Made by a program: the position numbers and the translations under genes | Shown here: positions 46,550 to 57,601 of the stretch, one piece after another | How positions within the stretch are numbered: the first letter of the stretch is position 1 | How the letters are laid out: every line of letters begins with the position of its first letter | NCBI RefSeq assembly: GCF_954871325.1 | Contig: NC_088779.1 | Location: 14,014,846 to 14,078,845, forward strand | Source of the DNA: Gordionus sp. m RMFG-2023 | Taxonomy: Eukaryota > Nematomorpha > Gordioida > Chordodea > Parachordodidae | Direction of reading: 5' to 3' | Length of the DNA stretch: 64,000 bases | Notes under the pieces: model-generated | Database searches by the model: none | What the model was told of the DNA's origin: nothing | What the model saw: the letters and a program-made list of their open reading frames with translations, nothing else

Positions 46550-48400
46550 GAAATTCAGGGAGATATTTAATTGGTGAGGGGTACTCAGTAAATTTTTGAG
46601 GTAATAAGAGATTCCTTAGAGGAAAATTTGTTGGTATTACTACATTCAATGCTCTGAAAATTATATATTCAAACACGTGAAGGCGAAGATTGATATTTTA
46701 TTATTTAAATTCAAATTTTAAAAATTTTTCTTTCTGCGCGCATGAAATTTATTATACCGTTTATATTTGTTTCCGGTGATAATTTATATGTTCTTATTTT
46801 GTTTTATTAACCTAAAAATAAGATCGTTATGATGTTCCTTTTTCTATAAATAGGATTATTTTATTTTTAGATATAAAAAGTAAAAGATTGAATTGTAATT
46901 TCAGATTATTTCTTAATTTTTTTTATCTTTCTAATAACTCTTGACGCTGTTTACCATATGGATTAAAGCGCTAATTTAAACTAAGTGTATATTAATTAAG
47001 TTTTGTATATTGGTTATTCAGAATTAAATAACGAACAGAAATGCCCTGGAAAAAAAAATCCGAAACAAAATACAATTTTAAGCCTTTTATAACATTTGGG
47101 TACATTTGTCCAAGATATTCCTGTCCTTGATTCTTCAGAATTAAAACTTCTAAATGGCCAAATTAGTGACAAGACATAACGTCATTAGTTTAATCTATCT
47201 TATGGGTTTTTCTATTTAGAAGAGGCTTGGAAAATGATTGGGAAATTAATACTAATCAGCAAAATTAAATATTAATACAAACTAGATATTAATTGATTCT
47301 ATACTTCCGGCATGATGCCAATTTTTTATTATTTGGCAATAATTTTTTTCCTTAAACTATCTACCGAAGAGATCCAAAAATAAAATGTTTTAATTTAGCA
47401 TTGTTTCAGAATTAGTTTACTTAGTGCTTCTTTATTTTCTATTCTGGCATAATGCCAATTTGGTATTTTATTTCGCTATTATAAATTTATTTTCTACCTA
47501 CTTTCTACCAAACGAATTGAAAGAAAATATATACCAATTAGTCACTAAGCACTGCAGAGGTTTCCAGAAATAGTGGTTTTGTCAATTTTTAATCCTAAAG
47601 TTGGCCATAACTTGCTCTAATAATCAATTTTCTTTATATTTGCTACTAAACTGATCGAAGCACTGAGATACATAAAATATAAAAATAGACCCTAGAATTA
47701 GTACTTCACGAAGTTTAAAAAGCAGATAACTAAATAAAAAACCATAATTGGAATTTACCTAACCAGGGAAAAGGATTTTGGAACAAATTCCCTCCTCCGA
47801 TTTTGCCCTAAGAAAGGGCTTGGCTATGCCACTGTTACAGTCAGATATTTTTTGCTATAGGTATTCTTACGTCCGTTCTTGATTGCATATTTCTAATAAA
47901 TATCTTATAAATATTCTAATATCCGAAAAGCTATACATTCGTCAATGAATGCCATCCAACACATAAACAAATGCTAGTATTATTTTATGTATTATAATAT
48001 TTTATAATTGTGTATTTTGGATAGTATAAGTAGCAACGAACTCTGCGAAAATAATTAATTATTCAACTAAATTATTTTATTTATTTTTTTAATATTTGTG
48101 ACTCACAAATATTTATTAGGTCTAAATATCGTAGATTATATAATATTATTAAGTTTGTTATTTCAAAATAAAATAATAAATATTTTTGCAAATTCATAGC
48201 TGATAATTTGACATCAAAATTTAATCATATTAGATTTTATTAAATTCGAAATATTAAAATATTTGTATATAAAGTGTTTCGATTAAAATATTTTAATACT
48301 AAACTGATATTTAATCAATATTTATGGATTCTGTATGCTAGAGAAACTATTTAAATTAGTTTATTCTAACAAAGGTCGGCATCACTAAAAATATTGAGAA
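46550..48400. other. AT-rich interval; diverged 145-bp duplication and a hAT right end
   Basis: Segments near 47300-47400 and 47440-47545 are diverged copies (GGCATGATGCCAATTT / GGCATAATGCCAATTT; ATCTACCGAA / TTCTACCAAA). At 47790-47834 a hAT-style edge GGCTATGCCACTG occurs; its other end was not found. A foldback arm lies at 47040-47140. Confidence 0.45.
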
Positions 48401-48409
48401 TAACTATAT

Positions 48410-48625
48410 ATGGGTAATTACTATATTTTTAGCCTTTTAGGCAAATTTTTAGCTGGTTAAACTAAATTTTTAGTCCAAAACTATCACTGGCCTCGGGATT
48501 TTTCTTAAAAAGATAGCAGCTCAAATTTGGGAAAAACTAATAAAAGCGCCTTAATAAACGGATTTCCTCTGGTAGGCGCTTGAAGATTGAGCCGAGTTAG
48601 CCGACATTTAGCCATTAAATTATAT
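48410..48625. repeat. Dispersed repeat with ATGGGTAAT / TTAGCCATTA ends, copy 1
   Basis: Reads ATGGGTAATTACTATATTTT, TTAGCTGG, later GAGCCGAGTTAGCCGACATT and TAGCCATTA. Copy 2 at 52881-53112 is the same sequence in inverted orientation. The ends are short imperfect inverted repeats, so this is probably a MITE. No target duplication was identified. Confidence 0.7.
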
Positions 48626-49280
48626 GAATAACATATAATGTAACAGCCTTACAAACTCAGCGGTCACGTTTAGCTTTATATTATTTCTTTCTTTTATTTC
48701 ATCTCAAAACTATCCGAGAGAGCAAAATATATTATGAATACGAATTTTTACATACCAATGCAGAATTATGATTAGAACAAATTTTAATATATGTATTGGC
48801 TATTTAAAAAGCTGATTAAGAATTAAAAGATACTTTTTTGAAATTAAAGGTCAATCAGAAACTTTAATTACACAAATATTAATCAAACGAAATAGGTATG
48901 TTCCTATTTTATAACCCCCTCCCCCCGTCACCCTTCAATTATGGTTATTAATGGAACTAAAAATAATTATTTGCGTATTCCAATTTTCCTCTAACCTAGT
49001 GTTTGCAGCGGTCGGTCTTGTCTGACCGGATGGTCCGCTCCGACAACACCCGATAGTCGGTTTAGTCCGGTCCGATCGAAGACCAATTAAATAAGATAAG
49101 AGTTTACTATGAGTTGCTTTTTATTTAATGTACATGTACCTGACACATAAAACATGATTATTTAATACCTAACACTTTATAATATCTCATCATCGTTTAC
49201 TTTTTATATTCTTCCTTTTCATTCAATTCATTCGTTAAGTAATTTAATTTAATACTGTAGGTAGTACTATATTTTTATAA

Positions 49281-49374
49281 ATGGAAATTGAAATCATAGA
49301 AGTTGATAATACTATTGAACCACCACTCTCTTCAGGGGGTGAAAGAATGACTGTTGATGTAAATGAAAAAAATT
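49281..49374 (+). pseudogene. hAT transposase N-terminus
   Basis: ATG at 49281 opens MEIEIIEVDNTIEPPLSSGG then ERMTVDVNEKN and a stop, followed in frame by NSNLKVVKELYKLFKK. Acidic heads of this kind precede the BED finger in many hAT transposases. An antisense frame over the same bases is a shadow. Confidence 0.5.
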
Positions 49375-50228
49375 GATCAAATTCAAATTTGAAAGTTGTT
49401 AAAGAATTATATAAGTTATTTAAAAAAGATAATGCTGGGAAAACATGTAAAATATATTCTACAGATATTTTCCAATTCTTCAAGCACAAGTAAGTTATGC
49501 ATTATGAATAAAAACTTAATCTAATAAACCTACTTATAGTTATGATTAGGGCTGGGTACCAAGATTAACGAAATATTGTAATTCAAATTATTAATCAAAA
49601 GAATATAATTAGTAATTTGAAAACCCGCAATAGTTTTAAATAATCATGATGCATTACCATAAAAACAGGGTTGAGAACCAATTTTCAAAATTTTATTGAA
49701 TCCAAATTCTTTTTTGAACTAGGAGGATATGTGATGTGAAATCAAAATTTTTTATATCAACAAATCAATCAAATAGTAGGGGAGACCGGGGTAAAGCGAT
49801 TGACGGGGTAACAATGTTAACCCGAATAACTTTTTAACCATTGAGTATAAAGACCTTAAATTTGGTGTAAAGATGTATTTTTATATCTAATTTCTTACCT
49901 ATGTTCATATTTTAAAAAACTTACCTGGTTTTATATATTTTGTCAAAACTGTTTTTTACCCAAAAAATATAAAAATCATTCTCTAGTATATTTTGCTTTT
50001 AGTAAAATTTACATATCCTCAGGATTCAAAATTTGGCACACATGTTTTTTAATGTATTAGCTATAAAATAAAATTTATCTGACATCTTTAGCTATATTAG
50101 AAGTCACGCAATAACGATATTTATAATATATGTCACCTAGGGGTAAAGCTGTTATGGGTAAAACGGTTAAAATATAAAATTATTCACATTAATTCATTTA
50201 TTATAATTTTTATTGTATCAATCAAATA

Positions 50229-51056
50229 ATGAGAAATTATAAAAGAAAAACCATATACAGAGATATAAATATAATAAATGAAGCCATAAAATATAAAATA
50301 ACGTCTGCTAAAAAATTTAACATACCTTATACAATGTTGAGAAGGAGATGTAAAATTGGTATTAAAAGTTCAGATCATCATAAACAAATATTTACAAATG
50401 AAGAAGAATCTAGATTGTGTGACTACATATTAGAAGCAAGTAGGTCATTTATGGGATTAACGCCTAAACAAGTAATTAAATTATATTGTTTGTATTATAT
50501 TGTATTTCATAATTTTAATAATGCTCTATCTAAAAATCATGTGGGGCAACAATTTCAGATTTATGATATTCCAGGAGTGTTAAAAAATGAAATACCAAGG
50601 GCAGTGACATCAAATAATATATTAAATGGATTCTTAGCATGTGGCATATTTCCTTTAAACCCAAATATATTTACAGAACAAGATTATATCTGCTGTAATA
50701 ATTCAAATGCTAACTCAAATATTGAATTTGAAAATAATGATGAAAATATTACAGTGACTCAAAATCTTACAGTGACTCAAAATAATGATAGTGATTTATC
50801 TATATTATTGAACGAAAATGTTCCAGATGATATTGATGAACCTTATCATGATATGTTACCATCATGCTCAAAAAATTATAATAAAGTATTCAATCCTTCA
50901 TCTATAATACCTATTCCAAAATTATTCAATATTTCATCGGATAAAATATCTAAAAAAAAGATATCAGAAATATTAACATCTACACCTTATAAAAAAAAAT
51001 TATTAATTCAGAGAAAAAAAAAGATATCAAAAAATATGTTTATGTGTTATTTGTAA
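50229..51056 (+). CDS. pogo/jerky-like transposase derivative lacking the DDE domain
   Basis: Opens at ATG 50229 with MRNYKRKTIYRDINIINEA and continues KKFNIPYTMLRRRCKIG, a CENP-B/Psq-type helix-turn-helix; then FTNEEESRLCDYILEASR, FMGLTPKQVIKLY. The text then jumps to NHVGQQFQIYDIPGVLK, AVTSNNILNGFLACGIFPLN and PNIFTEQDY, the part that normally follows the catalytic domain. About 200 residues holding the three acidic residues are absent, yet the frame is continuous for 275 codons. A Lys-rich tail (STPYKKKLLIQRKKKI) ends at 51056. It could still bind DNA; it cannot transpose. Expression is unknown. Confidence 0.8.
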   Translation: MRNYKRKTIYRDINIINEAIKYKITSAKKFNIPYTMLRRRCKIGIKSSDHHKQIFTNEEESRLCDYILEASRSFMGLTPKQVIKLYCLYYIVFHNFNNALSKNHVGQQFQIYDIPGVLKNEIPRAVTSNNILNGFLACGIFPLNPNIFTEQDYICCNNSNANSNIEFENNDENITVTQNLTVTQNNDSDLSILLNENVPDDIDEPYHDMLPSCSKNYNKVFNPSSIIPIPKLFNISSDKISKKKISEILTSTPYKKKLLIQRKKKISKNMFMCYL

Positions 51057-51185
51057 TAAAAACTATAAAAAAAGTCGCGAGGACGAAGAATGGCTAAAAT
51101 GTACAATGTGCCTTGAATGGGCACATTCTAAATTGCTAATTATGATAATTATTTTACATGTCCTTATTGTATCGATTAGTTTTTA
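51028..51185 (+). pseudogene. Zinc-binding (PHD-like) tail of the pogo transposase, out of frame
   Basis: One base out of step with the main frame, the sequence reads CVICNKNYKKSREDEEWLKC, TMCLEWAHSKL and, shifted again, NYFTCPYC. Cys and His spacing and the EEW..C..C..WAH pattern match the Cys-rich C-terminus found in pogo-like transposases of several invertebrates. Two frame changes cut it from the ORF ending at 51056. Confidence 0.75.
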
Positions 51186-51639
51186 AATAAAAATCATAAA
51201 TAAATCTTAAATTTGTAATATTTGTTAAATAAAACAATAAATATGTGTCAAATATTATTTTAACCACTTTACCCTAGTGCTTAACCCAGGGTAAAATGGC
51301 GAAAATGAGTAGTTTTACATAACTAATCATAGCTCCTAAAATATTATAGGTAGAGGGCTACATTTTTTTTTATCTTGTAGAAGAGAGATGGGGCTACACA
51401 TTGATTTATAATTTGTTGTGTTTGACTCTTGTTTAAAATTTTTATAATAAATATGCAAAATGCCTATCGTTTTACCCCGGTCTCCTAAAGGTAATCATTT
51501 TGTAGAGCCTTTGGCAATGAAATTCGTTAAAAAAGTAAATCACTACATCATGAATTTTTAAATATGGTGTCCTATATTAAAAGTAAATGTATTTTTTAAA
51601 AATATCGATGGCTCTAAAAAGAGCTTATATTAAAAATGT

Positions 51640-52110
51640 TCCTAAAAAACAGGTATAATTATGTTTAAAAATTTCTAATTAGAGTTTTTATTTAAGAAAA
51701 ATTGATTCGCGTTTTTCGTTTGTAATGTTATAAATTTTACGTGCTAAGATCTTTTTAAAAAAATATGTTGATTGTGAGAAATTGCCATTAGTTGAAATGA
51801 CTGTGGGTTGGAAAATAAAGTTATTTAGTATTGAGTATTTATTATTTTTTTTATTTTCCCCGCTAGTAAGAAGGTTTGAATTAATTGATGAGGGAAAGGA
51901 AGAGACGCAGGTTGCGTCCCAAATTAGGGATTTCCCATTGGACCATGGGGTGCAGGTTAAACCGTCAGGTCTGAGACCATCTTGTAAAGAGAGGTTTGTT
52001 GGTTCTAGGATGTTAGGTATTTTAGCTTTATTAAGAGCTTTATGGATGATTTTATTTATAGCTTTATGCCGACTCTTGAGAATTTTATTCAGCTATTTAT
52101 CTGATATTTT
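51640..52110 (-). pseudogene. LINE ORF2 C-terminal fragment, second copy
   Basis: From 52110 down the minus strand reads RHKAINKIIHKALNKAKIPN, LEPTNLSLQDGLRPDGLT, TPWSNGKSLIWDATCVSSFP, NKKNNKYSILNNFIFQPTVI, then SQSTYFFKKILARKIYNI. Order and words match the C-terminus of the LINE family seen at 3.5-5.3 kb (there EPTNLSQGDSLRPDG, SLIWDYTCVSLFPS). It is only lightly broken, better kept than the first copy. The 129-codon plus frame across it is a shadow. Start and end of the insertion within the hAT were not fixed. Confidence 0.82.
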
Positions 52111-52159
52111 ATATCTAATTAATTCTAACATACTTGGTGGGAAGGGAATCAATATCGAT

Positions 52160-52335
52160 TTCCAATTCTAGCCAAAATAGCAATGGACTATCTCCCACAG
52201 TAGGCTACATCAGTAGCATTTGACGGATCTTTTCTAAAGCTAGATAAAATAACAAAAAAGCGAAATAGTGAATCTAAAGATGGTTCAATCTTTAATGACA
52301 ATTGAATCATGGATAAAAAATGGAAAATTTTTTGA
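52160..52335 (+). pseudogene. hAT transposase C-terminal domain
   Basis: The frame reads LAKIAMDYLPQ, a stop, ATSVAFDGSF, then ITKKRNSESKDGSIFNDN and IMDKKWKIF. This tracks the Ac/hobo-type C-terminal domain (LA.IA.DYL..ATS.ASER.FS...ITKKRN.L, ending SWI..). It closes the plus-strand gene begun at 49281. Confidence 0.7.
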
Positions 52336-52880
52336 TTTTTTAGAAGATAATTAGAATATTTATATATAAATCAGTTTTATTTTATAACCAAATATCTATC
52401 GCATTATATATAAATATATATATCAAAACAAAAAACTAATTAAATATGCAAATCAAATTGATTTAAATTATATTCAGTAAATTTGTATTGATTTAATATT
52501 TTTTCGAAATATTAAGCGTTGTATTGTATAATATAATAAAAATGATTTGATGATATAATGAAAATATTGTTAATATAACTCTTTCATTTTTAATAAATTT
52601 AAAGCAGGATAAAACTTTTATAACTTAATAAAAAAAACATTTTTTAGATAGGACCGGACCGACCGGAATGGACCGATGGTCCCACGGTCTGGTCTCACTT
52701 GACTTAACAGTCCATCATTCCGGTCTCATTTTTTTAAAAAGGACCGGATTGGATCGGACCGTTCCAAACACTACTTTAACCCAACCGACCATTAGCTGAA
52801 AGATGATCAATTATAAAATACCAAAACTTTTCAGATTACTCTATTCCAATAGTTATTTCTATCTATGGTCTTAGTTATAG

Positions 52881-53112
52881 ATGGGTAATGGCTAAATGTC
52901 GGCTAATTGGGCTCAGCTACATGCGCGTGTCAGAGAAAATTCGTTAAAGTGAAGGCGTTTAAATTTATATTAGTTTCTTTCAAATTTCAGCGGCTATATT
53001 TATAAGAAAAACGCCAAGATAAAAATAATAATTTCGGCTAAAAACTTGGTTAAGCCAATTTTTTGGCCGGCTAAAATTTGGGGTAAATGGCTAAAAATAT
53101 AATCATTATCCG
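52881..53112. repeat. Dispersed ATGGGTAAT repeat, copy 2 (inverted relative to copy 1)
   Basis: Begins ATGGGTAATGGCTAAATGTC, GGCTAATTGGGCTCAG and ends GGCTAAAAATATAATCATTA, TCC. Its reverse complement aligns along the whole length with 48410-48625, including the central AACGCC stretch. Confidence 0.7.
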
Positions 53113-53892
53113 ATATTCCTTAGGCTATTTAAAAAGATTTTAGGTGGAAAAAAGTTCTTTAATGATCATCGTAGATCTTTTAAAAGTTACAATCAACTCA
53201 AATCGCCGTGTTCCAAGGCAGCTATTTTAGTTTCCTCATATCTCAATGAGGATCTCTCTGCTTTTTTCTTCCTTATGTTTTTTTACAATTTTTTATAGTT
53301 TATATATTTGTCTTGTTTTAAATTGTTTACATGACATTTATTCTAATATAATAGTTTTATATATTATACTATTTTTAAAAATTTTATAAATAGGATTTTT
53401 AACTTTAAAAAAAATTATAACCATATAGATATTTTGTATCAAATTATCTGTCTTTTGATATGCTATTTCTAAAAGTAATGCGCCATCGCTACGGCTGCGT
53501 GATATTAGCAAATTTAAAAATATAGCTAAAGCAACTTTTTACACTACTTTACCATTTTTTTTAAAATATATTTTACATATCTATTTTCACAAAAAATACA
53601 AATGTGACTATAATTTTAAATATAAATATAATTTATTTATTTTTTATATTTCAAAAATATTAAATTTAATATACACATTTTTTTTATATAAGAAAAATTA
53701 TCAAAAATATTTGAATATTTTTAGATTTAATAAAAAATGCGACTATAGGATTATCAATAGAATTATTACTTATTACAAAAAAATCATCTATAATAGGTGG
53801 CGTTTTGGACCGACTAGAGAGTATCGATTTGGTATAGCATTATTTAAAGTAACTATTAGCCTATCAAGTTGCCCTTTGGATTCGGTCAAATT
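53113..53892. other. AT-rich interval with an isolated hAT-like subterminal patch
   Basis: At 53465-53555, AAAAGTAATGCGCCATCGCTAC and ATAGCTAAAGCAACTTTTT recall the GTAGC/GCTAC words of the element at 648. No ends found. An 85-codon frame at 53711 is Ile/Lys-rich and unconvincing. Confidence 0.35.
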
Positions 53893-54677
53893 CAGTATAC
53901 TTTTTTTACAAAAAAAAATTGAATATATATTAAAACTAATAAAATTTTATTGCTATTTTATGATTTGAATTTAAAAAGAGAGATCTACTAATCTCTGAGA
54001 TTTTGCTAATTTATCTAGAATCAAATTTTTATCTAAAATAATCTTATAAATATTCAATAGGGCTTATCCATTTAAACGTTTTTCACAGGTTGTGTTTTTT
54101 AAATAGGTTTTTAACCTTTTTAAAGTTGAAAAAGATCAATTTTTTGTAGCATTTTGCTAAAATCATGTATAATTAAATAAAAAATAAACACATTGAATTG
54201 AAATTAAAAACTGTGGCTTAATAATAGCCTGCAAAAGATTTTCGACACCGGCTGAATCTTTTTCCTTGCTTGATATATAAAATTCTAGTGCTACAAAGAC
54301 AACATCATATAGTTCAATAAAGAGTTTCACCGACTCTTGTCTTTCAATGAATCTGGTCGGACTTTGATTTTTTGAGTCAATATCATAATATGTTTGAATA
54401 AATAACTCCCTTTTTTTTGGGTGGTGTGAAATTCATACTGAAAATGAGAAATAGATATTTCTATAAAATGGAATATGACAAACTAGACAACTTTTATGAA
54501 ATGCAAAATAATATAAAATTTATTTAATAAATATAAAAATAATCAAATGTGTATATCTATTATTTATAATAAATTTAAAACATAAAAATCAAGTGTTTAT
54601 TAAGAATTTAATAAATTTTAAAAAAAAAAATTTCGGGTTGAACCCCCAATCCCCCTCCCTTCATGCCTACGCCACTG
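53893..54677 (-). mobile_element. hAT relic with exact 8-bp duplication, CTACGCCACTG right end
   Basis: Flanked by GTCAAATT at 53885-53892 and 54678-54685. The right end (inward CAGTGGCGTAGGCATG) is a typical hAT terminus; the left CAGTATACTTTT agrees only in CAGT. The minus strand carries two transposase pieces joined by a deletion: SPTRFIERQESVKLFIELYD, VVFVALEFYISSKEKDSAG (54430-54200) and, directly after, FSTLKRLKTYLKNTTCEKRL, ALLNIYKIILDKN (54140-53990). The catalytic core between them is lost. Confidence 0.88.
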
Positions 54678-54687
54678 GTCAAATTAA

Positions 54688-55570
54688 TATGTGGTTAATT
54701 CAACTTAAAACTAGGGTGAACAATAGTAGCTATGTTTAACACCAGATATTAATTTATAAATATTATCAGATGAGTGTTGATAAAATGAGATGTTAATAAT
54801 TATATTGTAATTTTTAATTTATAATATAATTCTTAAATAATATCTTATACTAGTGAAACATACCATGTTTGGAAGGTCAGAAAATAAACTTTCACAGAAA
54901 CTCATCTACCTAAAAAAGATTTCACATACAGCTTTGATCAAAATTTATTTTAAAGATTAAAAATTGGGCTACACGTTGATATTAACTTTGTTTGATATAA
55001 CTTAAATTTTATCAAGTAGAAGATACAGTCTTGTTTGATGATAAAACCTTCTGGTACATTTTACTATTAAATTTATACAAAGAAACTAAATGCGTAAACA
55101 ACAATTTTTTAAAAATATATTCATGTTAAAATATTTAATATTTCATATAAATTTACAAAAACAAAAATAATTAACCTTATTTTTCATTCATTATATGCCT
55201 TAATTTTATACTATTTACTTTTTTTTAAATTTTCTTTTTAAATCCCTAATTTTGGCCTTTTAATTATATGGTGCCAGCCAGACGACAAAAAAAGGAAAGA
55301 AAAGTTAATTATATTATTTTATTATTTTTTTCATGGGGATTCGGAATATTTTTAAAAAAGTTTCAGAATAAAATGTGAGGATTCAAGATCTCGAATCCCC
55401 ACTTTGGAATTCCGAATCCCACATGATTACACATCCCAATACTATATATTTATTTATTTATATGCTCATATGAAATAACATGAATCTTGCCTTCAAATAT
55501 TTTTATAATAAAAAAGAATTAAATAAAATTATATCAAAATGTATCTAAAAACAGATATTAACAACTCTGC
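54688..55570. mobile_element. hAT relic, AACAACTCTG right end, adjoining the previous element
   Basis: Flanked by CAAATTAA at 54680-54687 and 55571-55578, exact. The right end reads inward CAGAGTTGTTAATATC, the family of the element at 648; the left end TATGTGGTTAATTC is degenerate. The left 400 bases are the same repeat as 7950-8330 (AGATTAAAAATTGGGCTACAC). No readable transposase. Confidence 0.8.
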
Positions 55571-55860
55571 AAATTAATATTAAAACTATTTTTGAAATAA
55601 GTCTATAAATGTCCTAGACCAAAAGACATAAAAATACCCCAAATCTGAGAAAAAATTAAAATTTAAAAAAAAAGAATTATAAGTTAAATTTAAAATATTA
55701 TAATTTAAATTTAGTAATTTTAGATAATTAAGCTATTAAATCACTTTATAACAAATTAGATGCAAAAGTGTTTTACGTAATTTTTCAAAAAAATATGGCA
55801 GTAATTATTTAAAAAAAAAATAAAAAAATTTAACTATAAAATTATTTATTTAAAAAATAT

Positions 55861-56008
55861 CCGGGCCGAGCCGTATATTTTAAAACTAAATATTTAAAAT
55901 CGCCATTATTAGCTATTAAAATCAAAAATATATTTTAAAAAAAATCCGGGCCAGACCTTTAAAAATATCCAGGCCGGGCCGTACAAATGGTAACTCTGCA
56001 GGTCTCTG
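55861..56008. mobile_element. Short GGCCGGGCC element, CAGGTCTCTG right end
   Basis: Right end CTCTGCAGGTCTCTG as in the family at 2632; the left side starts directly in CCGGGCCGAGCCG without the terminal bases. Flanks AAAAATAT at 55853-55860 and 56009-56016 are identical, though AT-rich enough to arise by chance. Confidence 0.6.
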
Positions 56009-56109
56009 AAAAATATATTAAAAATAATAGTGTGCACAAATTTTACAACGCAACGTTTTAAAAGCTAATAATACATTTTCATAACGTTTATAAAATAATG
56101 TATATAAAC

Positions 56110-56460
56110 AAATGCCTAGGTGAACTGCAAATGCCAAGGTAAACTGCATATGTCAAGGTAAACTGCAAATGCTTAGGTAAAAAATTTTGATATATACCTA
56201 TTAATTGAATTGAGATTATGATATAAATAACTTACAAAAATTAAATTATTAGATATATTCAATAATGAAGGAATATACATTAATAGTTGTAATTCCTTTT
56301 ATCTCATAATAAATAGTTTAAATCCTTTAATATATTTAAAATAATTTTAATTACATTTTAAATTTCAATAATATTAAATCCTAAAGTTGGCTTAAATCTT
56401 ACTCCAATTTATAGAGAATATATCAAAAAAATTTACCTAAGCATTTGCAGTTAATCTTGG
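56110..56460. mobile_element. Element with 19-bp tandem repeats at one end and an inverse arm at the other
   Basis: AAATGCCAAGGTAAACTGC-type units start at 56110, 56129, 56148 and 56167 (exact 19-bp steps). The last unit plus AAAATTTTGATATAT has its inverse at 56419-56460 (ATATCAAAAAAATTTACC, TAAGCATTTGCAGTTAA). This looks like a small inverted-repeat element whose left arm has multiplied. Confidence 0.6.
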
Positions 56461-57601
56461 ATTTTCAGTTAAAAATTATCTCGGTTCTTTGGTAAAAGAA
56501 AAAAGACCCACCCAGATAATTTTTTCATTTTTAAAATTGCTCTGTTCCATTAGTGTCTGCTATCTTGTAGGATAAAATTTAACTTACTTAAGAAATTTAT
56601 TTTCATAAATATTTGATCCATTACTTGGATATTATTACAAATATGTCGATTTTTTAATTTATTATTTTAATTCTAATTGAATTCTATTTTTATAATGAAT
56701 TATAAATAGAGCTGTAAAGTAATGTTATGTAACGCTATTAATTGCGTACTTTTTGAGTAAAAAGTGCTCCATTCGTTACTTTATTAGGGTATTTTTTTCG
56801 AGTAATGGTGCAAAACGTTAATCGTTGCTTTAAATTTTATGGAAAATATATTTTATTTTTATTATAATATTTTTTTAAAAATATTATAAATAATTTAAGC
56901 CGAGTTTTTAATTGAAATTAGGGACGTATCTCATTTACAAGAAATAACTAACACAACTTAAATTCTTGAATAGGCCAATTTAAAAGTTACATTTCAAATT
57001 TACACCAAGCTCATCCTTTGATTTTGCATTTTATTTGGATTTGTATAAAAATTGAACATTAAATTAATTGAAAAATAAGCACAACTTTTTGTACATCCAA
57101 AAATGAGTGCAAAAATATATTTACATGAATTTAAAGTATTCTGTGCATTAGGTTTTGCTTTATTTTGATGTGTAAGATCATCTAATAAAACAATAATTTA
57201 TGAAATAATAAGTAGATATTATATTATTTTTTTCACAATATAATTATATTTGGATTTTTCAATATTTTGTTTTTGCTTAAGAAGAGAAAGGAAATTATAA
57301 TAATAAATGTTTTAAGCCACAAGGAAAATAATAATTATTTTAAAAAAATTTTAAGGCTGTGTTCTGGTCGGCTTAATTTAGACATTTAATTGCTTTTTAG
57401 TATAGGATAAAAGTTTTTGAACAAGGACGCCCTATTTTGGTTAGATTTAAGTACGAACAAGTTTGTCATTTTTAAAGTATATTTTTTTTGAATGTATCTT
57501 AATTGTTCATAATTTTTGTTTTAAATCTAAATTGGGAGAAAATTGCATAGTAAATAAAATAATTATAGAATAAGAATGTTTTTCTTTTCAGATAAGATAC
57601 A
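56461..57601. other. No feature seen
   Basis: Very AT-rich; no open frame, repeat terminus or structured RNA that I can support. Confidence 0.5.

Larger units (their letters stand above)
49777..51487 (+). mobile_element. pogo-like transposon with TA target duplication
   Basis: Ends TAGGGGAGACCGGGGTAAAG and TTTTACCCCGGTCTCCTA are inverted, with TA at both edges as expected for the Tc1/mariner/pogo superfamily. It encodes a 275-codon frame (50229-51056) and a decayed zinc-finger tail. GGGTAAA words recur at 50140-50160 and 51290. It is nested in the hAT at 48998-52773, which also lacks its catalytic part. Confidence 0.88.
48998..52773 (+). mobile_element. hAT transposon, TAGTGTTTG ends, with nested insertions
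   Basis: Inverted ends TAGTGTTTG/CAAACACTA are flanked by CTCTAACC (48990-48997) and CTTTAACC (52774-52781), 7 of 8 matching. GGTCGG/GGACCGGA words form the subterminal regions. An N-terminus begins at 49281 (MEIEIIEVDNTIEPPLSSGG) and a C-terminal domain lies at about 52160-52330. Inside are a pogo element (49777-51487) and a LINE fragment (about 51640-52110). The catalytic domain is missing. The TAGTGTT terminus is shared with the foldback MITEs, so this may be their autonomous relative. Confidence 0.82.

Noticed and set aside
51782-52171. 129-codon plus frame
   Set aside because: Antisense shadow of the LINE C-terminal fragment.
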